NCBI GenBank assembly: GCA_964392305.1
Contig: CAYMPV010000001.1
Coordinates: forward strand, 248,001-312,000
Reading direction: 5' to 3'
Length of the DNA: 64,000 bases
Origin: JACKIC01 sp964392305
GTDB lineage: Bacteria > Planctomycetota > UBA1135 > UBA2386
Shown here: positions 52,720 through 61,079 of the stretch, one piece after another
Layout of the letters: each line of letters opens with the position of its first letter
How positions within the stretch are numbered: position 1 is the first letter of the stretch
Translations under genes and position numbers: made by a program
Notes under the pieces: generated by a model
What the model saw: only the letters and a program-made list of their open reading frames with translations
Told to the model about the DNA's origin: nothing
Databases searched by the model: none

Positions 52720-54627
52720 ATGAGCCGTTCCCTCGTCGTCTGCTGCGCGCTGCTGTCGCTCGTCGTCGTGGCCGGCTGCGTCAGCTGGGGCGAGAAGGGC
52801 GGCGCGGCGCAACCGGCAGCTGTCGCCTCCGAACCTCGGCAAGCGGCACTGGCCGTGGCGCCGGCCGCGGAACCGATTGTCGCGACGTCGGTGGCGGATC
52901 CCGGTGCGCGTTGGCTCGACCTCGAAGGGGACGTGGCGCGGCAGGTGACGGTGCGGCGTGTGCCCAGGCGTTATCTGGGCCATCCGACCACGGTGCTGTT
53001 GCCGGACGGCCGATCGATGCTGTGTGTGCATCCCGAGGGACACGGACGCGGACCGATCGTGCTGCAGCGCAGCGACGACGGCGGCCGTTCGTGGGGCGCG
53101 CCGCTGCCGGTGCCCGAGAACTGGTCCACGAGCAAGGAGACGCCGACGATCCATCTGCTCGTCGATCCGCGCAGCGGGCGCGACCGGCTGGTGTTGTTCT
53201 CGGGGCTGTATCCGATCCGCAGCAGCGTCAGCAACGACTACGGCCAGACCTGGACGCCGCTCGCGGCGATCGGCGACTTCGGCGGCATCGTCGCGATGGC
53301 CTCGGTGGAGCGCCTCGCCGACGGGGACTACGCCGCGTTCTTCCACGACGACGGCCGCTACTTCCGCGACGGCGGCAAACGTTCTTCGTTCACGGTCTAC
53401 CAGACGCGCTCGAGCGACGGTGGTTTGACGTGGCGCGCGCCGACGGTGGTGTGGACCGGCGCCGAGATGGATCTGTGTGAACCCGGTGTGGTGCGTTCGC
53501 CCGACGGCAAGCGCCTGGCCATGCTGTTGCGTGAGAACTCGCGCCAGCAGCCGTCGCAGGTGTTGTTCTCCGACGACGAAGGGGACAGCTGGTCGGCGCC
53601 GCGAGCCTTGTCGACGACGTTGACCGGCGACCGCCACGTGGCGCGTTACGCGCCCGATGGCCGGCTGCTGGTGTCGTTCCGCGACATGGCCGAAGGCAGC
53701 CCGACGCGCGGCGATTGGGTCGCGTGGGTCGGTCGCTTCGAAGACATCGAAGCCGGTCGCCAGGGTCAGTATCGCGTGCGGTTGTCGCGCAACTGGCGCG
53801 GCACGGACTGCGCGTACCCCGGCGTCGAGGTGCTGCCCGATGGCACCTTCGTGCTGGTCACCTACGGCTGCTGGGAACCGGGCGAGGCGCCGTTCCTGCG
53901 CGAAGTGCGGCTGCGGCTCAGCGAGCTCGACGCGCTGTCGACGGGGCCGATGCCGGACTTCACCCGGCCGTTCGGCGCGGTGCGGCCGACGGCGCGCATC
54001 GAGAGTTGGTGGACGCGCCGCGTCGCCGACGACCTCGATGCGGCGCGCGCCGGCGGCCATCGGGTGGTGTTCGTGGGCGATTCGATCACGCAGGGTTGGA
54101 ACAAGGAAGGTGCCGAGGTCTGGCAGGAAGTCTGGCAGCCGCGCGGCGCGCTCAACCTCGGGGTCTCCGGCGACCGCACCCAGAACGTGCTGTGGCGGCT
54201 CCAGAACGGTCTCGGCGACGCGCTCGCCGCCGCCAACAACGACGTGCGTGTCGTGGTGTTGATGATCGGCACCAACAACGCCACCGGCGGCGAATGCGCG
54301 GCCGACGAGATCGCTGCGGGCATCGAGGCCGTGGTGCGCGACCTGCGCCGGCGCTTGCCGCGCGCCAAGGTGCTGCTGTCGGCGATCCTGCCGCGCGGCC
54401 AGAAGCCCGACGCGGGGCGCGCGACGTGTCACCGCGCCAGCGAGCTTGCCGCCGCGGCGCTGCGCGACGATGCGCTGGTCGTCTACCGCGACTACGCGGC
54501 GCACTTCGTCGGCACGGACGGCGTGATCCGCGCCGAGGTGATGCGCGACTTCCTGCATCTGACGCCGGCGGCCTATCGCACCTGGGCGAATGCGCTGCTG
54601 GCCGATGTCGACGCGTTGCTGCGGTGA
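52720..54627 (+). CDS. Exo-alpha-sialidase-like / SGNH esterase fusion lipoprotein
   Basis: 635 residues from the ATG at 52720, lipobox LLSLVVVAGC. Residues ~80-400 form a six-bladed BNR propeller with four Asp boxes (SDDGGRSW ~118, SNDYGQTW ~171, SSDGGLTW ~232, SDDEGDSW ~285), as in sialidases, with RRYLGHPTTVLL before. The C-terminal ~200 residues are an SGNH/GDSL hydrolase: VFVGDSITQGW (~451, nucleophile Ser), LGVSGDRTQNVLWRL, LMIGTNNATGGE and DFLHLTPAAY with the catalytic His. One protein could therefore remove both O-acyl groups and a terminal sugar. Substrate is inferred; sialidase catalytic Tyr/Glu were not mapped. Confidence 0.83.
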   Translation: MSRSLVVCCALLSLVVVAGCVSWGEKGGAAQPAAVASEPRQAALAVAPAAEPIVATSVADPGARWLDLEGDVARQVTVRRVPRRYLGHPTTVLLPDGRSMLCVHPEGHGRGPIVLQRSDDGGRSWGAPLPVPENWSTSKETPTIHLLVDPRSGRDRLVLFSGLYPIRSSVSNDYGQTWTPLAAIGDFGGIVAMASVERLADGDYAAFFHDDGRYFRDGGKRSSFTVYQTRSSDGGLTWRAPTVVWTGAEMDLCEPGVVRSPDGKRLAMLLRENSRQQPSQVLFSDDEGDSWSAPRALSTTLTGDRHVARYAPDGRLLVSFRDMAEGSPTRGDWVAWVGRFEDIEAGRQGQYRVRLSRNWRGTDCAYPGVEVLPDGTFVLVTYGCWEPGEAPFLREVRLRLSELDALSTGPMPDFTRPFGAVRPTARIESWWTRRVADDLDAARAGGHRVVFVGDSITQGWNKEGAEVWQEVWQPRGALNLGVSGDRTQNVLWRLQNGLGDALAAANNDVRVVVLMIGTNNATGGECAADEIAAGIEAVVRDLRRRLPRAKVLLSAILPRGQKPDAGRATCHRASELAAAALRDDALVVYRDYAAHFVGTDGVIRAEVMRDFLHLTPAAYRTWANALLADVDALLR

Positions 54628-54722
54628 TGGGGTGCGGGGGTGCGGCCCGAGGTGCGCAGGCAAGGCGGGCATTTGGGGGTCCACCTTGCCATGCCGCCGC
54701 GCGGCGCTACTCCTGATGCGCG

Positions 54723-55886
54723 GTGAAGGCCTTACGTCCGTGGTTGCTGATCCCGGTCGCGGCGCTGCTGGTCGCCGCGGGAGTCTGGTACGCCAAACGG
54801 CCGAGGCCGTTGCTGGTGGCGGTGCACATCGTCGCCAGCGGCCGGGTCGAGGCGACCGTCGCCAATACCCGCGCCGGCACCGTGATGGCCAACCACCGCG
54901 CCCGCCTCGCGCCGGGCCAGGGCGGCCTGGTCGCCGAGTTGTCGGTGAAGGAAGGGGACCACGTCTGCAAAGGGCAGGTGTTGCTGCGACTGTGGAACCA
55001 CGACCTGATCGCGCAGCTGGCGCTGGCCCGCAGCGAGGTCGAGCAGGCCAACGCCTCTGCCGCCGAAGCGCAGCTGCGCGCCGACCTCGCCGATCGTGAG
55101 GCCAAGCGGCAGCGTTCCTTGCTCGAACAGCAGATCGCCGCCGCCGATCGCGTCGATCGCGCCGAGAGCGAAGCCGCTGCCGCCTGGGCGATGCATCAGG
55201 CCGCCCAGGCCGCGGCCGCAGTGCGTGAGCGTCAGGTCGCGGTGATCGAAGCACAGCTCGAGCGGACCATCGTGAGGGCGCCGTTCGACGGCGTCGTCGC
55301 CGAGGTCAACGGCGAGGTCGGCGAATTCGTGACCCCATCGCCGGTCGGCATCCCGACGCCGCCGGCGATCGATCTGATCGACGACGGGCGTCCGTACGTC
55401 AGCGCGCCGATCGACGAGATCGACGCGGCCAAGGTGCGCGTCGGCATGGCGGCGCGCATCACCCTCGACGCTTTCGGCGCACGCGGTTTCGCCGGCAAGG
55501 TGCGCCGCATCGCCCCGTACGTGACCGATCGCGAGAAGCAGGCGCGGACCACCGACGTCGAGGTGGAGTTCCTCGAGTTGCCGGATGGCGAGGCGCTGCT
55601 GCCGGGGTACTCGGCCGACGTCGAGGTGTCGTTGCGCGTGGCGGAAGCGGTCCTGTGTGTGCCGACCGAAGCACTGCGTGACGGCGACCGCCTGCTGGTT
55701 CTCGGCGCGGACGGCGTGATCGAAGAGCGCCGCGTCGTGACCGGCCTGTCCAACTGGAACAGCACCGAGGTCGTCACGGGTGTCGCTGCCGGTGAGCGGG
55801 TGATCACTTCCCTGGATCGGCCCGGTGTGCTGGTCGGGGCCGTGGCGGTGGCCGAGCCGCACGGTGTCGCGCAGGACCGGCCGTGA
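54723..55886 (+). CDS. MacA-type periplasmic adaptor (membrane fusion protein)
   Basis: 387 residues, GTG start, one N-terminal membrane anchor (WLLIPVAALLVAAGVWYA). A lipoyl-like domain is split around a long coiled-coil hairpin: VVAELSVKEGDHVCKGQVLLRL before, and LERTIVRAPFDGVVAEVNGEVGEFV after, then beta-barrel and membrane-proximal domains (DIDAAKVRVGMAARITLDAFGARGFAGKV, ADVEVSLRVAEAVLCVPTEAL). It would join the transporter to an outer-membrane exit duct. Its stop overlaps the ATPase start (GTGA). No TolC-like gene is in the window. Confidence 0.9.
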   Translation: MKALRPWLLIPVAALLVAAGVWYAKRPRPLLVAVHIVASGRVEATVANTRAGTVMANHRARLAPGQGGLVAELSVKEGDHVCKGQVLLRLWNHDLIAQLALARSEVEQANASAAEAQLRADLADREAKRQRSLLEQQIAAADRVDRAESEAAAAWAMHQAAQAAAAVRERQVAVIEAQLERTIVRAPFDGVVAEVNGEVGEFVTPSPVGIPTPPAIDLIDDGRPYVSAPIDEIDAAKVRVGMAARITLDAFGARGFAGKVRRIAPYVTDREKQARTTDVEVEFLELPDGEALLPGYSADVEVSLRVAEAVLCVPTEALRDGDRLLVLGADGVIEERRVVTGLSNWNSTEVVTGVAAGERVITSLDRPGVLVGAVAVAEPHGVAQDRP

Positions 55887-56572
55887 TCGAACTGCGTGGC
55901 GTCGGGCGGACCTTCCGCGTCGGGGATCAGCAGGTGCACGCGCTCACCGACGTCGATCTCGACATCGGGCGCGGTGAGTACCTGTCGCTGATGGGGCCCT
56001 CGGGATCGGGCAAGTCGACGCTGCTCAACGTGATCGGGCTGCTCGATCGCGCCAGCAGCGGCCGGTATCGCTTCGCAGGCGAGGACGTCACCGATCTCGA
56101 CGATGCCACCCTCGCCCTGATCCGCCGCCAGCGCATCGGCTTCGTGTTCCAGGCATTCCACCTCGTGCCCCGGCTGACCACGGCGCAGAACGTGGGCTTG
56201 CCGCTGTTGCTGGGCGAGGTGCCGGTCTCCGAACGGCGGGAACGGGTCGCGACGCAGTTGGCGGCTTTCGGGCTCACGGACCGGGCGCATCACCTGCCCG
56301 AGCAGCTGTCGGGCGGCCAGCGCCAGCGCGCGGCGATCGCGCGCGCCACGATCGCACGTCCCGAAGTGCTGTTGGCCGACGAGCCGACCGGCAACCTGGA
56401 CCGGCGCACCGGCGAGGAGGTCGTCGCCGTGCTGGAGAAACTGCAGCAGGACGGCCTGACCCTGATCGTGGTCACGCACGATCCCGACCTCGGGCGCCGC
56501 GCGAGTCGTCGTCTGCGCATGGAGGACGGGCGAATCGTCGCCGACGAAGGTGGCGGGAAGGAGGGTGTGTGA
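55883..56572 (+). CDS. MacB-type ABC transporter ATP-binding protein
   Basis: 229 residues, GTG start overlapping the adaptor stop. Walker A GPSGSGKST, Q-loop FVFQAFHLVPRL, signature LSGGQRQRAAIARA, Walker B VLLADEPTGNLD, H-loop VTHDP. It belongs to the LolD/MacB/FtsE-like export ATPase group and powers the two following permeases, the first of which overlaps its stop. The substrate could be a drug, lipoprotein or siderophore-like compound. Confidence 0.95.
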   Translation: MIELRGVGRTFRVGDQQVHALTDVDLDIGRGEYLSLMGPSGSGKSTLLNVIGLLDRASSGRYRFAGEDVTDLDDATLALIRRQRIGFVFQAFHLVPRLTTAQNVGLPLLLGEVPVSERRERVATQLAAFGLTDRAHHLPEQLSGGQRQRAAIARATIARPEVLLADEPTGNLDRRTGEEVVAVLEKLQQDGLTLIVVTHDPDLGRRASRRLRMEDGRIVADEGGGKEGV

Positions 56573-57774
56573 GGTTTGCGGATCAGCTCCGCTTCGCGGC
56601 GCAGAACGTGCTGGCGGCGCGCTGGCGCACCGTGTGGACCGTGTTGGCGATGGCGATCGGCACCGCGGGTGTCGTGCTGCTCACCTGGCTCGGCGAGTCC
56701 GGTCGTCGCTACGTGACGGACCAGTTTGCGTCGCTGGGAACCGACCTCGTCATCGTGTTGCCGGGGCGCAGTGAGACCACCGGCGGCGCACCACCGATGC
56801 TCGGCGAGACCGCACGCGAGTTGACCCTCGACGATGCGCTGTCGCTGCAGAAGAGTCGCGCCGTGCGCCGCGTCGCGCCCATCCAGGCGGGCAGCATCAC
56901 CGTGGCGTACGGCAACCGTTCGCGTGAGGCGATGGTCCTCGGCTCGACCGCGGAGCTGTTGCCGGTTCGCCATCTGCACCTGCAGGCCGGCGCCTTCCTG
57001 CCGTCCGGGGATCCACATCGCAGCTCGCCCGTCTGCGTACTCGGCGCGAATCTGGCGCGCGAACTGTTCGGCGGCGCCCGAGCGCTCGGCGCCTGGGTGC
57101 GCCTCGGCGATCGCCGCTTCCGTGTGATCGGTCTGCTCGCCGACGAGGGGCGATCCCTGGGCACCGACCTCGACGAGGTGGTGATCACGCCGGTGGCGGC
57201 CTCGCAGGCGCTGTTCGATCGCGAGGGGCTGTTCCGCGTGCTGGTGGAGGCCAGCAGTCGTGACCTCGTGCCGACCGTGGTGGCTCACGTCGAGCGCACG
57301 ATCACGGCGCGTCACGATGGCGAGAACGACGTCACCGTGATCACCCAGGCCGCGGTGCTGGGCACGTTCGACGGCATCCTTCGGGCGTTGACGCTCGCGG
57401 TCGCCGGCATCGCCGCGATCAGCCTCGTCGTCGCCGGCATCCTGGTGCTCAACGTGATGGTCGTGTCGGTGGCACAGCGACGCGTCGAGATCGGTCTGCT
57501 CAAGGCGCTGGGCGCCGCGCCGGTGACGATCCTGCAGGTGTTCTTGTGGGAGGCGGTGTTGTTGTCGTGTCTCGGGGCAGGTGCGGGGCTGCTCGGCAGT
57601 GAACTCGTCAGCCGCGTCGCGGCGGTGTTCGTGCCCGAACTCGATGGCGACCCGCCGGCGTGGGCGGCCGTTGCCGCGCTGTTCGTCGCGACCGGTGTCG
57701 GCGTCGGCTTCGGCACCGGGCCCGCCGTGCGCGCGGCCAGACTCGACCCGGTGCTCGCCCTGGCGAGGAGGTGA
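56569..57774 (+). CDS. MacB-like ABC transporter permease 1
   Basis: 401 residues with a GTG start. One helix at the N-terminus (WTVLAMAIGTAGVVLLTWLG), a large periplasmic MacB_PCD-type domain (SLGTDLVIVLPGRSETTGG, VLGANLARELFGGARALGAWVRLGDRRFRVIG), and three C-terminal helices (LTLAVAGIAAISLVVAGILVLNVMVVSVAQRRVEIGLLKALGA). This is the mechanotransmission fold of MacB/FtsX-type permeases. Its stop lies inside a perfect Shine-Dalgarno that starts the next gene. The two permeases presumably form a heterodimer. Confidence 0.9.
   Translation: MRFADQLRFAAQNVLAARWRTVWTVLAMAIGTAGVVLLTWLGESGRRYVTDQFASLGTDLVIVLPGRSETTGGAPPMLGETARELTLDDALSLQKSRAVRRVAPIQAGSITVAYGNRSREAMVLGSTAELLPVRHLHLQAGAFLPSGDPHRSSPVCVLGANLARELFGGARALGAWVRLGDRRFRVIGLLADEGRSLGTDLDEVVITPVAASQALFDREGLFRVLVEASSRDLVPTVVAHVERTITARHDGENDVTVITQAAVLGTFDGILRALTLAVAGIAAISLVVAGILVLNVMVVSVAQRRVEIGLLKALGAAPVTILQVFLWEAVLLSCLGAGAGLLGSELVSRVAAVFVPELDGDPPAWAAVAALFVATGVGVGFGTGPAVRAARLDPVLALARR
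57766..57774 (+). promoter_or_regulatory. Strong Shine-Dalgarno AGGAGGTGA
   Basis: AGGAGGTGA, a near full complement to the 16S rRNA 3' end, ends four bases before the ATG at 57779 and overlaps the upstream stop TGA. It is the strongest Shine-Dalgarno seen here and confirms that this organism uses them within operons. Confidence 0.8.
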
Positions 57775-57778
57775 ACGG

Positions 57779-58978
57779 ATGCTGCTCCGCGATGGCATCG
57801 GCCTGGCCTTCGGTGTGGTTCGCGCGCAGAAGCTGCGCGCCGCGCTCACCGGTCTGGGCATCGCCGTCGGCGTCGCTGCCGTGGTGTTGTTGACTTCGCT
57901 CGGCACCGGCCTGCAACGCTTCGTGTTGTCCGAGTTCACCCAGTTCGGCACCAACCTGCTGCAGGTGGTGCCCGGTCGCGCGCAGACCTTCGGCGTCTCC
58001 GGCGCGATCCTGAACACGGTGCGGCCGTTGTCGCTCGACGACGCCCTGGCCATCGAGCGGATCCCAGGCGTGCTGGGAGTCTTGCCGGTGGTCGCCGGCA
58101 ACGCCGCCGTCGAATCCGGCGGCCGCACCCGTCGCGCCGCGGTCTACGGCGTCTCTGCGGCGATGCCGCAGGTGTGGCGTTTCCCGCTCGCGAGCGGGTC
58201 GTTCCTGCCGGACGACGACCCGACCGCCGCGCGAGCACTCGCGGTGCTCGGCAGCACCATGCAGCGGGAGTTGTTCGGCGACCGCAGCGCGCTGGGCGCG
58301 ACCGTGCGCATCGGCGGCGAACGGTTCCGCGTCGTCGGCGTGATGCGGTCCAAGGGGCAGTTCCTCGGCATCGACCTCGACGACGCTGTCTACGTCCCGG
58401 CCGCGCGCGGCCTCGAGATGTTCGACCGCGAGGGCCTCATGGAGGTGGACCTGTTGTTCGCGCCGGGCGTCGCGCCGCAGACCGTGAACGCGGCGGTGCA
58501 TCGCACGCTGCTGCTGCGCCACGGCCGCGAGGACTTCACCGTCACCAGCCAACAGCAGATGCTCGACGTGCTCGGTTCGGTGATGTCGGTGTTGACCCTG
58601 GGGGTCGCGGCGCTCGGCGGCATCTCGCTGCTGGTGGGTGGTGTCGGCATCCTGACGATCCTGACCATCGCCCTGGCCGAGCGGACCAGCGAGATCGGCT
58701 TGCTGCGGGCGCTCGGCGCGACGCGCGCGCAGATTCTCTGGCTGTTCCTCGGCGAAGCGACGCTGCTCGCGGCGCTCGGCGGCTTCGCCGGGTTGGCGCT
58801 CGGGGTCGGCATCGGCCGGCTCCTGCACCTGTTCGTTCCCGCGTTGCCGGTGGCGCTGACGCCGCTGCACCTGGCGGTCGCCGAGGCCGTGGCGATGGTG
58901 ATCGGGGTGACCGCGGGAACCCTGCCCGCGGTGCGCGCGGCGCGTCTGGACCCGATCGAGGCGCTGAGAAGCGAGTGA
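57779..58978 (+). CDS. MacB-like ABC transporter permease 2
   Basis: 399 residues from the ATG at 57779. It repeats the same plan: N-terminal helix (LTGLGIAVGVAAVVLLTSLG), periplasmic domain (FGTNLLQVVPGRAQTFG, VLGSTMQRELFGDRSALGATVRIGGERFRVVG), C-terminal helices (LTLGVAALGGISLLVGGVGILTILTIALAERTSEIGLLRALGA) ending in AARLDPIEALR, the MacB/FtsX terminal motif. It is more canonical than permease 1, from which it differs at most positions, so the exporter is probably a heterodimer. Confidence 0.92.
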   Translation: MLLRDGIGLAFGVVRAQKLRAALTGLGIAVGVAAVVLLTSLGTGLQRFVLSEFTQFGTNLLQVVPGRAQTFGVSGAILNTVRPLSLDDALAIERIPGVLGVLPVVAGNAAVESGGRTRRAAVYGVSAAMPQVWRFPLASGSFLPDDDPTAARALAVLGSTMQRELFGDRSALGATVRIGGERFRVVGVMRSKGQFLGIDLDDAVYVPAARGLEMFDREGLMEVDLLFAPGVAPQTVNAAVHRTLLLRHGREDFTVTSQQQMLDVLGSVMSVLTLGVAALGGISLLVGGVGILTILTIALAERTSEIGLLRALGATRAQILWLFLGEATLLAALGGFAGLALGVGIGRLLHLFVPALPVALTPLHLAVAEAVAMVIGVTAGTLPAVRAARLDPIEALRSE

Positions 58979-58988
58979 GCGCTACGGG

Positions 58989-60257
58989 TTACAGGATCCG
59001 GTACTCGATCGCCCGACTCTCGCCGTCGAACAAGTACTCGACCACCAGCACGCGCGGGTGCTTGAGCTTGTCGAGCAGGTTGCCGACCGTCGCCGCGACT
59101 TCGGCGGCGGTGCCGACCGGCGCGCCGTTGATCGTGGTGATCACCGCGCCGACTGGGATCGCGAGCGGCTGCAGTTCGTCGGGAACGCGCGCGATGCGGT
59201 AGCCGCGATAGGCGCTGCCGTCCTTGGCCTTGCCGTGGGTCGCGTCACCGAGCGCGCCGTCGGCGATCGCCTTCTTGGCTGCGGCGACCAGGGCGTCGCG
59301 CTCGGCGCTCGGCTGCATCTGCACGATCGTGTCGTTGAGGTTGCGGATCGGCGGGAACAGCGCCTTCTGCGCCTGATAGGCCCAGTCGAGTAGCGCCTGG
59401 TTGTCGGCGTCGGCGGTGGGCCGCGGCAGGTCGGCGGGGCCGATGGTGCCGAGCAGGCCGATCGCCTGGACCTTGACCTTGTCGTCTTCGCTGATCAGCA
59501 GTTGCCGCAGGCGAGGCAGCATCGGCTCGAGCCAGACCAACGCCAGGTCTTTTCGCACCGTGAACACCTGCTGCAAGAACCACAGCCCCTGCGCCTGATC
59601 GAGCGCGTCGTCGACGTCGAGCAGCTGGAAGAACGGCACGAGGTTCACCGTGTGCAGCGGGTCGTCGTCGCGCGGGTCGCGCGTGATGCCGGCGGCCTTG
59701 GCTTCGGGCGAGCCGGGTTTGGGCAGCGACAGGGCGCGCTTCTCGTCGTCGCTGAGTTCGCCGTAACGGCGGCCGAGGTTGGCCTTGATGAACGCCGCCG
59801 CGCGCGGCAGCGCCGCCTCGCGGGTCTTGCGCCACGGTTCGCCCGGGATGTGTGAGATCAGGTTGAACACGTAGCCGACGTTCTTGCAGTAGAACGCCGC
59901 GTAGAACGCCGTGGCGCGGTCGTCGCCGTTCTTGCTCATGCGCATGATGCCGGCCAGATAGCCCGCATCGATGCCGAGCTGGTCGACGTCGCGCTTCGCG
60001 GTGCGCCAGCGGTCGTCGTCGACGAGCTCGCGGCCGTCCTGGTCGAAGCTCTTGCGCGCGTTCTTGTCGTCGGCGATCTGCCGCATCTGCCGCAGCAGCG
60101 CGAACAACTTGTCCGGCGGCGCGTAGACCTCGGCCGGATCGCGGAACGGCGACAGGATGTCGCGGTCCGGATAGCCCGATGGCTTGGGCTGTTGCGCGTG
60201 CCCCGGCACGGACACCACGGTGGCGAACAGGATGGCGAAGGCGCGCGCGCGAATCAT
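58989..60257 (-). CDS. Exported protein with C-terminal PDZ-like domain
   Basis: 422 residues from the ATG at 60257, with a signal peptide (AFAILFATVVSVPGHAQ). The central part is helical (HEAT-like, LDQAQGLWFLQQVFTVRKDLALVWLEPMLPRLRQLLISEDD). The last ~75 residues look like a PDZ domain: DELQPLAIPVGAVITTINGAPVGTAAEVAATVGN. No protease motif is seen, so it is probably a periplasmic scaffold. The gene converges with the MacB-like permease gene, 10 bases between stops. TAGAGC is seven bases upstream of the ATG. Confidence 0.75.
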   Translation of the reverse strand: MIRARAFAILFATVVSVPGHAQQPKPSGYPDRDILSPFRDPAEVYAPPDKLFALLRQMRQIADDKNARKSFDQDGRELVDDDRWRTAKRDVDQLGIDAGYLAGIMRMSKNGDDRATAFYAAFYCKNVGYVFNLISHIPGEPWRKTREAALPRAAAFIKANLGRRYGELSDDEKRALSLPKPGSPEAKAAGITRDPRDDDPLHTVNLVPFFQLLDVDDALDQAQGLWFLQQVFTVRKDLALVWLEPMLPRLRQLLISEDDKVKVQAIGLLGTIGPADLPRPTADADNQALLDWAYQAQKALFPPIRNLNDTIVQMQPSAERDALVAAAKKAIADGALGDATHGKAKDGSAYRGYRIARVPDELQPLAIPVGAVITTINGAPVGTAAEVAATVGNLLDKLKHPRVLVVEYLFDGESRAIEYRIL

Positions 60258-60316
60258 GGCGGGGGCTCTAGCAGGGTGGGCGTCGGTCGTAACGGCGCGG
60301 CGGCTTCGCGGCCCGA

Positions 60317-60934
60317 TCACGGCCCGCCGTGCCACCACAGGAACCCGACCTGGCCCAGACCGATCAATGCGCCCAGAACTCCGCCGAGCACGACGATGGC
60401 GCGCAGTTCGCGGCTGGCCACTTCGAGGATCAGGCTCTCGAGCTTCTCGACCGAGAACGCGGCGACCTTCTTCTCGACCAGCGCCGGCACGTCCAGGCCC
60501 TTCTCCAGGCCCTTCTCGACCTCGTCGAGCACGGCGTCCTTGTGTTCCATGATGCCGGCGACGATCGATGCGCGGATCTCGCCGACGCGGGCCTCGGTGA
60601 GGAAGCCGCCGATCAGCGGCAAACCGCGCAGTTCCTGGATCTTGGGGCCGAGACCGCGGTCGAGCACCCGACCCAGCACACCCGCCAGATCGAGCTTGTT
60701 GAGGCTGCGCACGATGTCCTTGTGCTCGACCAGGTGGTTGCCGACGACGCGGCCGATCGCCTTGGCGAGGTCCTGCTGTCGTCGCGGCACCAGGCCCTGC
60801 AGGCGGAAGAACAGCAGGCGGCGAGGTGCGACCGGCCGGAAGATCATCTTCACGGCGAGCCAGTTGGTGCTCCAGCCGATCACCGCGCCGATCGCGGGGA
60901 TGGTGAGCCAGGTCCAGACGTCAGGGGCGGGCAT
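60317..60934 (-). CDS. DUF445-family membrane protein
   Basis: 205 residues from the ATG at 60934. The N-terminal membrane segment carries the DUF445 signature (IPAIGAVIGWSTNWLAVKMIFRP), followed by a helical domain (LVPRRQQDLAKAIGRVVGNHLVEHKDIV) and a C-terminal helix (AIVVLGGVLGALIGLGQVGFLWW). This is a short version of DUF445/YjiN-type proteins (usually ~400 residues). Function unknown. It lies 59 bases upstream of the PDZ-like gene on the same strand; GATACT lies 10 bases before the ATG. Confidence 0.85.
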   Translation of the reverse strand: MPAPDVWTWLTIPAIGAVIGWSTNWLAVKMIFRPVAPRRLLFFRLQGLVPRRQQDLAKAIGRVVGNHLVEHKDIVRSLNKLDLAGVLGRVLDRGLGPKIQELRGLPLIGGFLTEARVGEIRASIVAGIMEHKDAVLDEVEKGLEKGLDVPALVEKKVAAFSVEKLESLILEVASRELRAIVVLGGVLGALIGLGQVGFLWWHGGP

Positions 60935-61079
60935 CGGGGCGACGAGTATCCGGGCACGAGCCAGGGTTTTTCCAGACTGCTGTCGATCGGCGCGCGGCTG
61001 GTTCGTCGAATGTCCGGGCTCCGGTCCCGAGTCGCCATTCCGGTCCCGAGCCAGTTGCCGTCCAAAGCAAGCCATTGCC

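Noticed and set aside
52639..55254. Extending the ABC-F protein upstream to 1503 residues
   Set aside because: The extra N-terminus is antisense to the sialidase/SGNH and adaptor genes and has no domain; the ATG at 52638 starts the canonical ABC-F sequence.
61021..61050. Two CCGGTCCCGAG copies as an operator
   Set aside because: Only two copies, 19 bases apart, seen once; recorded with the DUF1579 gene but not enough to claim a site.
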